A stretch of 64,000 bases of DNA from Acidobacteriota bacterium (GTDB lineage Bacteria; Acidobacteriota; Blastocatellia; Pyrinomonadales; Pyrinomonadaceae): positions 25,825 to 89,824 of the forward strand of contig JAOAPY010000056.1 of the NCBI GenBank assembly GCA_025463135.1, in the 5' to 3' direction. Both the position numbers and the translations under genes were made by a program. The notes under the pieces are model-generated. The model worked only from the letters and a program-made list of their open reading frames with translations, had not been told where the DNA came from and ran no database searches. Shown here one piece after another: positions 1 through 7,819 of the stretch (its first letter is position 1; the number at the start of each line of letters is the position of its first letter).

Positions 1-390
1 GATTCGGATTCTGCCGTCCCGCGCGTGCGCTTCATAGACATACATCACGGACGGAAAGTTCAGCTCGGAATAGACGATCTTGTTTCGCTTAGGCGTTGGC
101 TCAAAGCACGAGAGAATCAGCGACTGGCAAATGGATACGTTCTGATGCATGACCACAGAGCGCGGTTCGGCGCCGATAATGCGGGCCACTTCATCGCCTA
201 CGCTGATCGGCATGTCCCACCAGCCTTCGGCCCAGGCGCGCACTCCGCGCGTGGCCCAGGTGTCGGCATAATCGTTAAGGCGCTCGTAAGTCTTCCGCGG
301 CATTGCGCCCAGGCTGTGCGAGATCAGATAGACAGTCTGATCCAGGATCGGAAACTCATTGCGCCACTCGAGAAGATTGTCGTCAGTCAC
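1..390 (-). CDS. kynU: Kynureninase / class-V aminotransferase family protein, 5' part only (runs off the left edge)
   Basis: The reverse strand gives 130 open codons from a GTG at 390 to the window edge. The protein begins VTDDNLLEWRNEFPIL and continues with YLISHSLGAMPR, which I recognise as the N-terminus of kynureninase-like PLP enzymes. Kynureninase cleaves kynurenine or 3-hydroxykynurenine to (hydroxy)anthranilate plus alanine. The GTG is supported by a GGAG about ten bases upstream, and there is no in-frame ATG near the beginning of the homologous region. The PLP lysine would lie beyond the window, so activity cannot be judged. The gene points away from the aromatic-CoA genes to its right but shares their strand, which suggests that it supplies anthranilate to them. 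Another class-V aminotransferase fold enzyme remains possible. Confidence 0.75.
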   Translation of the reverse strand, partial: MTDDNLLEWRNEFPILDQTVYLISHSLGAMPRKTYERLNDYADTWATRGVRAWAEGWWDMPISVGDEVARIIGAEPRSVVMHQNVSICQSLILSCFEPTPKRNKIVYSELNFPSVMYVYEAHARDGRIRI

Positions 391-472
391 TATTTCTGAA
401 CTCCGATTTGACTCTGAGAACCTGAAGTCAATTTATCATAGAGCGAGGGACTTACGGCAGTCGCACCTAAAT

Positions 473-541
473 ACCGGCCCGTTTAGAAAGGGCACTTGTG
501 CCCCGCACGCCCGGCGGACAAGTCCCCTTTCTAAACGGTAG
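473..541. repeat. Extragenic palindromic repeat, family A (gtttagaaaggg type)
   Basis: The inner arms GTTTAGAAAGGG and CCCTTTCTAAAC form an inverted repeat around a GC-rich centre that carries ggcggacaagtcc. Related copies lie at about 19239-19325 and 47309-47362. The copy fills the spacer between the divergent kynureninase and reductase genes, which otherwise shows no gene. Confidence 0.7.
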
Positions 542-608
542 GGGTATTGAGGAGCGGGACTGGCTTGCCCCCGATGACTTTTTCGAGTACTGGTTAAGCC
601 ATCACGTC

Positions 609-2081
609 ATGTGGAAATTCAAGAACCCGATCAAACATTCCATTCCTGAGGCCGTTTGGCCTACTGCCGATCAAGCGGCGAGTTCACTCCTGTTTCAGCC
701 AGTCATTATTGGACCGCTGACGCTCGAAAGTCGCACCTGGGTGCCGGCTATGGTCCCCTGGCGGGCGACCGAAGACGGTTTTGTGACCGAAGCGAATATC
801 GAATGGTATCGACGATTTGCGGAAGGACAGCCCGGCGCAATAGTGGTCGAAGCCACCGGCGTCCGCGACGTTCCCAGCGGTCCCTTACTGCGCATTGGCC
901 ATGATCGTTTTCTTCCCGGCCTGAAAAAACTGGTACAGGCGGTGCGCGAAGCAAGCGGCGGCCACACGCGCCTGCTCATCCAAATCATCGACTTTCTTTC
1001 CGTAAGGCGCCGTCCGGAGCCGGAAAAATTCTTTGACAGATTTTTGCAGATAAATGTGCAGCACCGCGAAGCGCTGGCAGAGCTGACGAATGATCCGCAC
1101 TGGCTTTACGTCGACGAGACCGAAATTCGTGCTTTTCTCAAAGGCGCATCACCGGAAACTCTGGCAGTGGTGTTGAGTGAACGAGAACTCGAATCGCTCC
1201 GCTTTGGTTATCGCGAGCGGGTCACGGATACAGACCACGATCACATTCGCGATTTGCCAAAGGTCCTTCCCGAAATCTTTTCCGCCGCTGCGTGCCGCGC
1301 TCGCGAAGCAGGCTTTGACGGTGTCGAACTCCACTACGCCCATGCGTATACCATGGCCTCATTCCTGAGCGCGCTGAACATCCGCGCAGATGGTTACGGC
1401 GGACTGCGCGAAAATCGTGTCCGGCTGCCCCTGGAAGTTTATGCACATGTGCGTGAACGAGTGGGTAACGATTACGTGGTCGGCGTGCGCTTCCTCGGCG
1501 ATGAGGTGATCGCCGGCGGCAATCGTATAGAAGACGCAGCCTATTTCGGAGTTGAGTTTGCGCGCGCGGGCTTTGACTTTCTTTCCATCTCCAAGGGCGG
1601 CAAGTTCGAAGACGCGCAACAGCCAAAGGTGGGCCAGGCCGTCTATCCCTATACTGGGCAGAGTGGTTACGAATGCATGCCTACTACTTTGTCGGACGAG
1701 GTTGGACCATTCGGACGCAGTGTCCCGCTGGTCGCGGCGATCAAAAGGGCAGTAAACGAGGCCGGTTACATGACGCCAATCGTTGGCGCCGGCGGTCTGA
1801 CCACATTTGCACAGGCGGAGGCGATTTTGCGAGCCGGTCACGCTGATATCGCCGGCTTTGCGCGCCAGGCTCTGGCCGACCCGGATTGGTTTTTGAAAGT
1901 GAGGCGGGGCCGCGGCGATGAAATTCGCCGCTGCACCTACACTAATTACTGCGAGGCGTTGGACCAGGCGCATCGACCGGTGACCTGCAAATTATGGGAC
2001 CGAGTTGCGCTGGACGAACCCGGTATCGCGTTGGTCGATGAAGGCCGGCGCAGGCTGTTGCCGCCTGAGTGGAAAAGATAG
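609..2081 (+). CDS. Old yellow enzyme-family NADH:flavin oxidoreductase (reductase half of an aminobenzoyl-CoA monooxygenase/reductase-like pair)
   Basis: This is a TIM-barrel flavin oxidoreductase of about 490 residues. Visible signatures are the N-terminal strand LLFQPVIIGPLTLESRTWVPAMV, the His-containing active-site segment ELHYAHAYTMASFLSALNIR, the following DGYGGLRENR loop, and the C-terminal phosphate-binding region VGAGGLTTFAQAEAIL. Such domains use FMN and NAD(P)H to reduce activated C=C bonds. In 2-aminobenzoyl-CoA monooxygenase/reductase and salicylyl-CoA 5-hydroxylase a domain like this is fused behind an FAD monooxygenase. Here the matching monooxygenase is the next gene, convergent. 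The frame is open from 498, but those first codons lie inside a palindromic repeat, so I chose the ATG at 609 (MWKFKNPIKHSIPE). No convincing ribosome binding site decides this. Confidence 0.8.
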   Translation: MWKFKNPIKHSIPEAVWPTADQAASSLLFQPVIIGPLTLESRTWVPAMVPWRATEDGFVTEANIEWYRRFAEGQPGAIVVEATGVRDVPSGPLLRIGHDRFLPGLKKLVQAVREASGGHTRLLIQIIDFLSVRRRPEPEKFFDRFLQINVQHREALAELTNDPHWLYVDETEIRAFLKGASPETLAVVLSERELESLRFGYRERVTDTDHDHIRDLPKVLPEIFSAAACRAREAGFDGVELHYAHAYTMASFLSALNIRADGYGGLRENRVRLPLEVYAHVRERVGNDYVVGVRFLGDEVIAGGNRIEDAAYFGVEFARAGFDFLSISKGGKFEDAQQPKVGQAVYPYTGQSGYECMPTTLSDEVGPFGRSVPLVAAIKRAVNEAGYMTPIVGAGGLTTFAQAEAILRAGHADIAGFARQALADPDWFLKVRRGRGDEIRRCTYTNYCEALDQAHRPVTCKLWDRVALDEPGIALVDEGRRRLLPPEWKR

Positions 2082-2086
2082 AAAGC

Positions 2087-2176
2087 GTAGGGGCGGACCT
2101 GTGTGTCCGCGCGCGTTAGCTATGCTGGTAGAGTGTGTTGGACCACGATCAGGGCGGACACACAGGTCCGCCCCTA
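2087..2176. repeat. Perfect 24-bp inverted repeat, family B (taggggcggacc type)
   Basis: The arms at 2087-2110 and 2153-2176 are exact reverse complements, with core GGGGCGGACC...GGTCCGCCCC and 42 bases between them. The element fills the spacer between two convergent genes and could also act as a bidirectional terminator. Its right end supplies the TAG stop of the monooxygenase gene (2174-2176). A second copy lies at 6154-6249. Confidence 0.85.
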
Positions 2177-3304
2177 CATCCGCCGAGACGCTTCATACGC
2201 TGCCATGAACAGTGGATCTCGTCGCCGCAAACTCTCGTCATCGACCCGCCCGCTTCTGGTCATGATCGCGTATGCAAGTTCCAGGGGATTGAGGTGCATG
2301 AACTGCCGCGCATTCTCAAACCAGACGCAACTTTCCAGGGCCGCCGCCTGATACTCTTCGATAACCGGCTTTCTGAATCTTTCAAACTCCGCCAGCGCCG
2401 CGCGCACGTCCGTGCGGTAATCGAAACATTGCTTCAAGGCGATGGCATCCTCCAGCGCGAGTTTGGTGCCTGAGCCGATTGAAAAATGAGCTGTGTGCAG
2501 CGCATCCCCGAGCAGTATCACGTTGCCATGGCTCCAGTGAGCATTCTTGACGTTCAAAAAATTAATCCATTTCGAATTATTTGAAAGCAGCGGCTGGCCC
2601 TTCAGATCATTGGCAAAAACTTCTTCGAGAAGGTCGCGCGTTTCCGCCTCAGACATGATTGCAAAGCCGCTGTCGATCCAAGTTTGCTGGTCGCACTCGA
2701 TAATGAAGGTGCTGGTGGCTTGGTTGAATTTGTAAGAGTGCGCCGCGAATACTCCACCGAGATGCTCGCGAAAAGTGAGCGTCAGCCCGTGAAAGAGTTG
2801 ATTCGTACCGTACCAGATGTATTGGTTGGGACGCGCTTCCAACGTGGGTTGAAAATGGTTTTTGTATTTTTCTCTGACGGTGCTGTTGACACCATCGGCG
2901 CCCAGCAGGAGATCGCTTTCCGAAGCGAGTCGTTCGACGTCAGAAATTTCAGTCTTGAATTTTAGCTGTACGCCCAGCTCAGCACTGCGCTCCTGCAGGA
3001 TTTTGAGAAGCTGCAAGCGGCCGATGCCTGAGAAGCTATTGCCCCGCACAGTGATCTTCTGATCTCGATGGACCACGTCAACGTTGTCCCAGGCGGCGAA
3101 GGCAGCGGTGATGCGCTCGTGCGAAATCTCGTCCGCCGCTCTCAAGTGCGCCAGCGTCTTTCCCGAAAACACTACGCCCCAGCCAAACGTATCGTCTGGC
3201 CCATTGCGTTCGTAGACAGTGATCTCGTGCGCCGGGTCGGCCTTCTTCATGAGGATCGCAAAGTACAATCCCGCCGGCCCGCCGCCGATGATGTTGATCT
3301 TCAT
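2174..3304 (-). CDS. FAD-dependent aromatic-CoA monooxygenase (salicylyl-CoA 5-hydroxylase / 2-aminobenzoyl-CoA monooxygenase N-terminal type)
   Basis: This is a 376-residue class A flavoprotein monooxygenase. It shows the Rossmann FAD motif GGGPAG at residues 7-12, the DG motif LLLGADGVNST at 132-142, and the ribityl-binding GDALHTAHFSIGSG at 266-279. The segments GWGVVFS near residue 41 and GDALHTAHFS are characteristic of the monooxygenase half of salicylyl-CoA 5-hydroxylase and of 2-aminobenzoyl-CoA monooxygenase/reductase. The expected reaction is O2/NADH-dependent hydroxylation of an ortho-substituted benzoyl-CoA. The usual C-terminal reductase half is missing, and a free-standing OYE reductase faces this gene. 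The stop codon lies in a palindromic repeat. Whether the substrate is anthraniloyl-CoA or salicyloyl-CoA is inference; the kynureninase neighbour favours anthraniloyl-CoA. Confidence 0.85.
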   Translation of the reverse strand: MKINIIGGGPAGLYFAILMKKADPAHEITVYERNGPDDTFGWGVVFSGKTLAHLRAADEISHERITAAFAAWDNVDVVHRDQKITVRGNSFSGIGRLQLLKILQERSAELGVQLKFKTEISDVERLASESDLLLGADGVNSTVREKYKNHFQPTLEARPNQYIWYGTNQLFHGLTLTFREHLGGVFAAHSYKFNQATSTFIIECDQQTWIDSGFAIMSEAETRDLLEEVFANDLKGQPLLSNNSKWINFLNVKNAHWSHGNVILLGDALHTAHFSIGSGTKLALEDAIALKQCFDYRTDVRAALAEFERFRKPVIEEYQAAALESCVWFENARQFMHLNPLELAYAIMTRSGRVDDESLRRRDPLFMAAYEASRRM

Positions 3305-3317
3305 TCGTTTTTGCTAA

Positions 3318-3890
3318 TCAACTTACATCGGTGAGGGCCTTCTCAAGAAGGTCCCGCACGGCCAACTTGTCAGCCCATTTTTGTAAATATTCCCAATCCA
3401 AATTCTTACTGCTTGCACCCAGTACCCCAAGGACATCCGTCCATTGATTCGTCGCCACTTCTCCACCGGCGCGATACCAGCGGAGTTTCGCAAGTATCGT
3501 ATCTTCCGCGGTCGCTACGTACACTTCCTGGTCGAGGTTGGGAGCAATCTTTCTTAGCTCTCGCCGTTCAAGCTGCTTTCTGGAAAAGTCGTCTGACTTG
3601 GGTATGAAGATGTCGATCTTAAAGACTGAATCGAAGTGGATGGCGTTGAAAGATCGGTGTTGTGTGACGGCTTGCCTAAGCGCCTGTTCGTCGACATAGA
3701 AACGGTCCTGCAGCGCATTGAGGAGTGGCACAACCTGCTCCTGTTTAATATCTGCCAGGAAGTCGATGTCGGCGGTCGCGCGATACATGCCGTGCATCGA
3801 GCTGGCCATCGATCCCACGAGCACGTAAATCACGCCATGTTCTTCCAGTATCCTGACCACCTCCGACAAAACTGATACTGGATTGTCCAT
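3318..3890 (-). CDS. Nucleotidyltransferase-fold protein (DUF6036 / AbiEii-like)
   Basis: This 190-residue protein has the nucleotidyltransferase fold signature GSMASSMHGMYRATADIDFLAD near residues 27-48. The GS motif is followed by the two metal-binding acidic positions of the DID triplet. Such stand-alone proteins occur as toxin-like or defence-associated NTases and in undefined house roles. A small protein gene lies immediately upstream with a 9-bp gap, so the two form one cassette. It is embedded between catabolic genes with no obvious metabolic link, so it may be a passenger toxin-antitoxin-like module. That role is inference. The family call rests on the motif only. Confidence 0.7.
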   Translation of the reverse strand: MDNPVSVLSEVVRILEEHGVIYVLVGSMASSMHGMYRATADIDFLADIKQEQVVPLLNALQDRFYVDEQALRQAVTQHRSFNAIHFDSVFKIDIFIPKSDDFSRKQLERRELRKIAPNLDQEVYVATAEDTILAKLRWYRAGGEVATNQWTDVLGVLGASSKNLDWEYLQKWADKLAVRDLLEKALTDVS

Positions 3891-3899
3891 TAGACGTGC

Positions 3900-4160
3900 C
3901 TAGTAGCCTTCTTTAATGGGATCAAAGCCAAACGCGTTGATTACATCATCACGAGAGAGCACTCGCGCAATAAACCGGCGACGAATTTCCTGATCAATGG
4001 CTTGCGGAAAACGGTGATGCAGGTCCGCCAAGATCAAATCGCGTGTTGCCTGAGTTAGTTCAAAGGCCAAAGCCAATCGCTTTGAGGTCGGTAACTGACG
4101 CATCAACTTGTAATGCATTTGCTGCGCCTCAGGCGTTGTGTCAGGCGAAAGAGGTTTCAT
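3900..4160 (-). CDS. Small hypothetical protein paired with the nucleotidyltransferase
   Basis: This is an 86-residue, mostly helical soluble protein with no membrane segment. It contains AFELTQATRDLILADLHHRFPQ and ends FGFDPIKEGY. I recognise the general pattern (short helical protein just upstream of a nucleotidyltransferase) but not a named family. It starts at an ATG only six bases downstream of the acyl-CoA dehydrogenase stop and ends nine bases before the NTase start. All three are therefore probably on one transcript. It could be an antitoxin or chaperone for the NTase; there is no direct evidence. Confidence 0.6.
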   Translation of the reverse strand: MKPLSPDTTPEAQQMHYKLMRQLPTSKRLALAFELTQATRDLILADLHHRFPQAIDQEIRRRFIARVLSRDDVINAFGFDPIKEGY

Positions 4161-4166
4161 AACGAG

Positions 4167-5318
4167 CTAATCCTTCAATAACTGCCCGGCGATCACCAGC
4201 TTCTGAATCTCTGATGTGCCTTCGTAAATGCGCAACGCGCGCACGTCGCGGTACAGGCGCTCGACGACGCTGCCGCGTAAGAGGCCAGTGGCGCCGTGAA
4301 TCTGCATTGCCTGATCGATGATGCGGCCCGCGGCTTCGGTGGCAAAGAGTTTGGCTTCGCTCGCTTCGCGCGTCACACGCTCGGCTCCGCTATCTTTCAA
4401 GTAGGCAGCGCGGTAAACCAGCAGCCGCGCGGCATCCAGATCGGTAACCATGTCCGCGAGTTTTTCCTGCACCAGTTGGTGCTCAGCGAGGAGTTTGCCG
4501 AATTGTTTGCGCGCGCCGGCATAGCGCAATGCTTCATCAAGTGCGCGCCGGGCCATGCCACAGGCCGCGGCGCCCACACTCGCGCGAAACACATCCATGG
4601 TTTGCATCGCGAGCCGAAAGCCATCGCCCTCGGCGCCGACCATATCTTCGGCCGGCACGCGGCAACCGGCAAATTTGATTTCGCCGATTGGATGTGGCGC
4701 CATCAGCGCCGTGCGCTCGACGATACTAAGCCCTGGAATTTTTGCGCTGACAACGAACGCGGATAGTTCAGGCCGCCCATCGGCGCGTGTATTGGTGCGC
4801 GCAAAGACCGTGTAAAAATCCGCGATGCCCGCATTCGAGATAAAGCGCTTATTGCCGTTAATGACGTAAGCATCCCCGTCGCGCTGTGCCGTGGTTTGGA
4901 TTGCCGCCACGTCCGACCCTGCTTCCGGTTCAGTCAGGGCAAAAGCCGCGATGGCTTTTCCGTCGGTAGCTCGGCCCAGCCAGAAATCGCGCACGTGATC
5001 AGGCGCGGCCTGCGCGATGGCATAGGTGCCCAACCCCTGCATGACGAAAGCACTATCGGCCAGCGAAGAGGAGTAAGCGAGAGCTTCGCGTATCAAACAA
5101 AGCGCTCGCACATCGAGGGGCTTATCCGGTGTCGCCACCGCATAGCGAAGCACGCCCGCACTGGCAAGCAGCGTTACGTACTCGCGCGTGCGCTCGTCTG
5201 CATCACGCTCTTCGATGGAACGCGGTTCAATCTCACGATCAACAAAGCCGCCCAGGCTCGTCGCCAGACTGCGATGTCCCGGCGTGAAGAATGGAGTCTG
5301 TTCTATGAATTGGTCCAT
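4167..5318 (-). CDS. Acyl-CoA dehydrogenase
   Basis: This 383-residue FAD enzyme has the ACAD signatures AFALTEPEAGSD (flavin/substrate loop), GNKRFISNAGIADFYTV, ARKQFGKLLAEHQLVQEKLADM, and the C-terminal IHGATGLLRGSVVERLYRDVRALRIYEGTSEIQ, split here as two quoted pieces: IHGATGLLRGSVVERL and YRDVRALRIYEGTSEIQ. The catalytic base is the Glu of YEGT (about residue 366), as in short- and medium-chain enzymes. It desaturates an acyl-CoA and passes electrons to ETF. In this block it probably acts on a ring-reduced or ring-opened CoA intermediate. It is followed 17 bp upstream in transcription by a crotonase gene, consistent with an operon. Substrate specificity cannot be read from the sequence. 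Confidence 0.9.
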   Translation of the reverse strand: MDQFIEQTPFFTPGHRSLATSLGGFVDREIEPRSIEERDADERTREYVTLLASAGVLRYAVATPDKPLDVRALCLIREALAYSSSLADSAFVMQGLGTYAIAQAAPDHVRDFWLGRATDGKAIAAFALTEPEAGSDVAAIQTTAQRDGDAYVINGNKRFISNAGIADFYTVFARTNTRADGRPELSAFVVSAKIPGLSIVERTALMAPHPIGEIKFAGCRVPAEDMVGAEGDGFRLAMQTMDVFRASVGAAACGMARRALDEALRYAGARKQFGKLLAEHQLVQEKLADMVTDLDAARLLVYRAAYLKDSGAERVTREASEAKLFATEAAGRIIDQAMQIHGATGLLRGSVVERLYRDVRALRIYEGTSEIQKLVIAGQLLKD

Positions 5319-5335
5319 GTTTTTGGAGTTTCAAA

Positions 5336-6145
5336 TCATTTGAAGTTGGGCTTTCGCTTTTCGACAAACGCCGTGTAGGCCTCGCGAAAGTCTGGATGTT
5401 GCGAGCAGATTGCCTGCGCCTGCGCTTCGCACTCCAGGGCTGTGTCCAGATCCATATCCAACTCACGATTCAACATCTCTTTTGTCTTGGCCAGGGCAAA
5501 AGACGGCCCGCCGGCCAACCGCTCCGCGAACTCGCTCGTGACCTGCGCCAGCTCTTCCTTACTGACCACCTGATTGTACAAACCGAGGGCCTTGGCCTCT
5601 TGCGCGGATACAAAGTCTCCTGTGTAAAGCAACTCCGTCGCTTTGGCCAGGCCGATAACGCGCGGCAACAAATAGGCGGCGCCCATGTCGGCGCCCGACA
5701 GGCCCACCTTCACAAACAGGAAAGCGATTTTTGCGTCGTCGCTGGCAATGCGAATGTCGGAAGCGAGGGCGATACAGGCGCCGGCCCCGGCTACCGTACC
5801 GTTCAGGCTGGCGATAACGGGCTTGGGCAACGCCCGTATGGCGCGGATCAGATCGCAAGTCATGCGGGTGAATTCCAGCAGGCCTTCCATGTCGCGCTTG
5901 AATAGTTGGGCGATAATGTCATTGACGTCGCCGCCGGAACAAAACGCGCGTCCGGCGCCGGTGATTACCACAGCGCGCACGTCCTTTTCATCACGCAAGG
6001 CGTAAAAGGTGTCGGTCAGCTCGCGATAGATTTCAAAAGTGAGCGCGTTGAGCCGTTCGGGACGATTGAGCGTAATCGTCGCCACCTGGTCACGCTGTTC
6101 ATAAAGGAAAGTTGTCGTTGAAAGCGGGCTCACTTGATGACCCAT
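5336..6145 (-). CDS. Crotonase-family enzyme 1 (enoyl-CoA hydratase/isomerase-like)
   Basis: This 269-residue crotonase-fold protein shows ITLNRPERLNAL, the oxyanion-hole strand AFCSGGDV, and GTVAGAGACIALASDIRIAS. The two catalytic glutamates of classical enoyl-CoA hydratase are not conserved: the first position reads Cys (GAGAC) and the second reads Val (FVKVG). An Asp is present in GLSGADMGA. This pattern is closer to PaaG-like isomerases and ring-cleaving members than to simple hydratases. It probably processes a ring-derived acyl-CoA. It ends 17 bp before the acyl-CoA dehydrogenase start, and a family B palindromic repeat lies directly upstream. Confidence 0.85.
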   Translation of the reverse strand: MGHQVSPLSTTTFLYEQRDQVATITLNRPERLNALTFEIYRELTDTFYALRDEKDVRAVVITGAGRAFCSGGDVNDIIAQLFKRDMEGLLEFTRMTCDLIRAIRALPKPVIASLNGTVAGAGACIALASDIRIASDDAKIAFLFVKVGLSGADMGAAYLLPRVIGLAKATELLYTGDFVSAQEAKALGLYNQVVSKEELAQVTSEFAERLAGGPSFALAKTKEMLNRELDMDLDTALECEAQAQAICSQHPDFREAYTAFVEKRKPNFK

Positions 6146-6153
6146 CCTGATTT

Positions 6154-6249
6154 GTAGGGGCGGACCTACGTGTCCGCCCTCGGTTACCGAAATTCAAGGT
6201 TTCCAGTGGACCAGTTTTGTCATCACGCGGAGCGGACACACAGGTCCGC
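6154..6249. repeat. Family B inverted repeat, second copy
   Basis: The left arm at 6154-6177 and the right arm at 6232-6249 match the 2087-2176 element, with core GGGGCGGACC and GCGGACACACAGGTCCGC. The spacer is longer and the right arm is truncated. It lies just upstream of crotonase gene 1 in its leader. The rest of 6250-6376 shows no gene. Confidence 0.75.
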
Positions 6250-6376
6250 ATTTACCGGTGACAGTTTGAGAATTGTCTCCACATTCTTTGCTGTTGCATT
6301 TTGCAACAGCAGAGAGGTGAACTCCTCGGGGGTTAGTTGAAAAACACAACACCATTTGGAAATCGCGTCGGAAAAG

Positions 6377-6775
6377 TCAAAGAAGCGCGATGGCCTCGAT
6401 TTCTACTTGCGCCTGATCATCCAGCAAGCTTTTTACTTCCACCAGCACCATCGCGGGATAGTGCCGGCCCATGTGCGCGCGGTATCGTTCGCCGATCTCG
6501 CGTGTATGGGCGAGATACTCACTCTTGTCCGTCACGTAAATGACGAGCCGCGCGATTTGATCGGGCTGGCCGCCGGCTGCTGTGACCACAGCTATTACAT
6601 TCGTCAGGGCTTGGTCGAACTGTGCGACGAATTCAGCGCTGGTGATCCGCTGAGATTCATTCCAGGCAATCTGACCGGCTACAAAGAGAAGTCTGCCGCC
6701 AGTCTCTGACAACACCCCATTCGAATAGCCGCGCGGCGCGCCGAGGGATTCAGGATTGATAAAAGTGAGAGGCAT
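6377..6775 (-). CDS. RidA / YjgF family protein (enamine/imine deaminase-like)
   Basis: This 132-residue single-domain Rid protein shows GYSNGVLSETGGRLLFVAGQIAW at its start (quoted in parts: GYSNGVLSETGG, LLFVAGQIAW), then QFDQALTNVIAVVTAAGG and a C-terminal VEIEAIALL. An upstream TTG would add two residues; I take the ATG at 6775. RidA enzymes hydrolyse reactive enamines and imines. Related proteins act as 2-aminomuconate deaminase in aminobenzoate pathways. The Arg that binds the substrate carboxylate in active RidA (PAR motif) is Met here (PAM near residue 109), so the substrate may lack a free carboxylate, for example a CoA thioester. That interpretation is inference. Its position inside a block that would release ring nitrogen supports a deamination role. 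Confidence 0.85.
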   Translation of the reverse strand: MPLTFINPESLGAPRGYSNGVLSETGGRLLFVAGQIAWNESQRITSAEFVAQFDQALTNVIAVVTAAGGQPDQIARLVIYVTDKSEYLAHTREIGERYRAHMGRHYPAMVLVEVKSLLDDQAQVEIEAIALL

Positions 6776-6813
6776 GATCAAGCAGGATCTTGTTCTTAAT
6801 TCTTGTTTATCTT

Positions 6814-7022
6814 TAGCTCCAGAGGAGCCGAATGTTTATAGCCAACCGGATCGGTTCAATGGTAAGCCCCGTAGGGGCGGAATGTTCTGACGTTGCGCTC
6901 CCACGGAGCGCAGAAAAGTTCGGGAACTCCAACCCCATAAACATTCCGCTCCTCCGGAGCCAGGACAAGAACTAACAACTCAAGGACAAAGGAACAAAGA
7001 CCAAAGCCCAAAGCCCAAAGCC
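6814..7022. repeat. Composite intergenic element: family C palindromes plus degenerate 7-mer array
   Basis: At 6814-6965 the segment agctccagaggagccgaatg pairs with a distal cattccgctcctccggagcc. A central pair ccccgtagggg and gcgctcccacggagcgc lies between them. From about 6966 to 7022 follow degenerate 7-base units of the type ccaaagc/ccaaaga. A near copy of the whole arrangement lies at 11076-11346, and a fragment at 12762-12838. No gene is visible in 6782-7026. Confidence 0.8.
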
Positions 7023-7026
7023 CCAA

Positions 7027-7809
7027 TCAATACATCACCGTCCCGCCATCGACATTGATCGCCTGCCCCGTGATCCCTCGCCCTTCTTCAGACGCCAGCA
7101 GCAAAGCCACGGCCGCAACTTCCTCCGAGGTCACGAGGCGCCGCTGCGGACTCAGGCGTTTTAATATTTCCAGTGACTCATCCGCCGACTTCCCGGTCCG
7201 GGCAGTGATATTCTCAACGCCACGCGCCGTCATTTCCGTATCTACATATCCTGGGCAAATCGCATTCACAGTTACTCCTTTGGTGGCTACTTCCAGGGCC
7301 AGGGATCTGGTCAAACCCAGCACGCCGTGTTTCGAAGCCGAGTAGGCTGCGATGTACGGCCCGCCCGTCTTGCCGGCGATCGACGCGACATTAATCACGC
7401 GACCCCAGCCGCGTTCCAACATTGCCGGTAACGCCGCGCGCGAACAATAAAACGTGCTTGAAAGATTCGTCGACAGGTGCCGCTGCCACAGTTCATCGTC
7501 GGTCTTCAGAAACGCGGCGCTGATGGCGATGCCTGCGTTGTTTACCAGGATGTCCGGACCGCGGCCTGCTTCCGTGACGACCCGGGCGAAGGCCGCGCTG
7601 ACACTATCAGGTTGGGCAACATCGCAAACAACGGGAATTGCCTGAACGCCGCACTCGTTATGAATCGCTATGGCGACTGTACGAACTTGTTCTTCTGTCC
7701 GAGCCGCAACCGCGACGTCGGCGCCTTCGCGCGCAAAGGCAAACGCGATCGCGCTGCCGATGCCGCGCCCGCCGCCGGTGATGAATGCGAGTTTGCCGTG
7801 TAGTTTCAT
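7027..7809 (-). CDS. Short-chain dehydrogenase/reductase (3-oxoacyl / 3-hydroxyacyl-CoA dehydrogenase type)
   Basis: This 260-residue classical SDR has the cofactor motif TGGGRGIG at residues 11-18, NNAG in ILVNNAGIAI, the catalytic Ser in NVASIAG, YxxxK as YSASK, and a C-terminal GQAINVDGGTVMY. It oxidises or reduces a hydroxy/keto group with NAD(P)H, in this context probably a 3-hydroxyacyl-CoA or ring alcohol. The frame is open 37 codons further upstream, but that part overlaps crotonase gene 2 and has no family similarity. I therefore took the ATG at 7809, which gives a standard SDR N-terminus (MKLHGKLAFITGG) and an 10-bp gap to the upstream gene. Confidence 0.9.
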   Translation of the reverse strand: MKLHGKLAFITGGGRGIGSAIAFAFAREGADVAVAARTEEQVRTVAIAIHNECGVQAIPVVCDVAQPDSVSAAFARVVTEAGRGPDILVNNAGIAISAAFLKTDDELWQRHLSTNLSSTFYCSRAALPAMLERGWGRVINVASIAGKTGGPYIAAYSASKHGVLGLTRSLALEVATKGVTVNAICPGYVDTEMTARGVENITARTGKSADESLEILKRLSPQRRLVTSEEVAAVALLLASEEGRGITGQAINVDGGTVMY

Positions 7810-7819
7810 ACCCCTACAA

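Noticed and set aside
25..399. Plus-strand open frame of 124 codons at the left edge
   Set aside because: It is antisense to the kynureninase-like gene, whose protein is clearly conserved; the plus frame has no recognisable similarity.
498..608. N-terminal 37-codon extension of the OYE-type reductase
   Set aside because: It begins inside a palindromic repeat and has no family similarity; the ATG at 609 gives a normal start.
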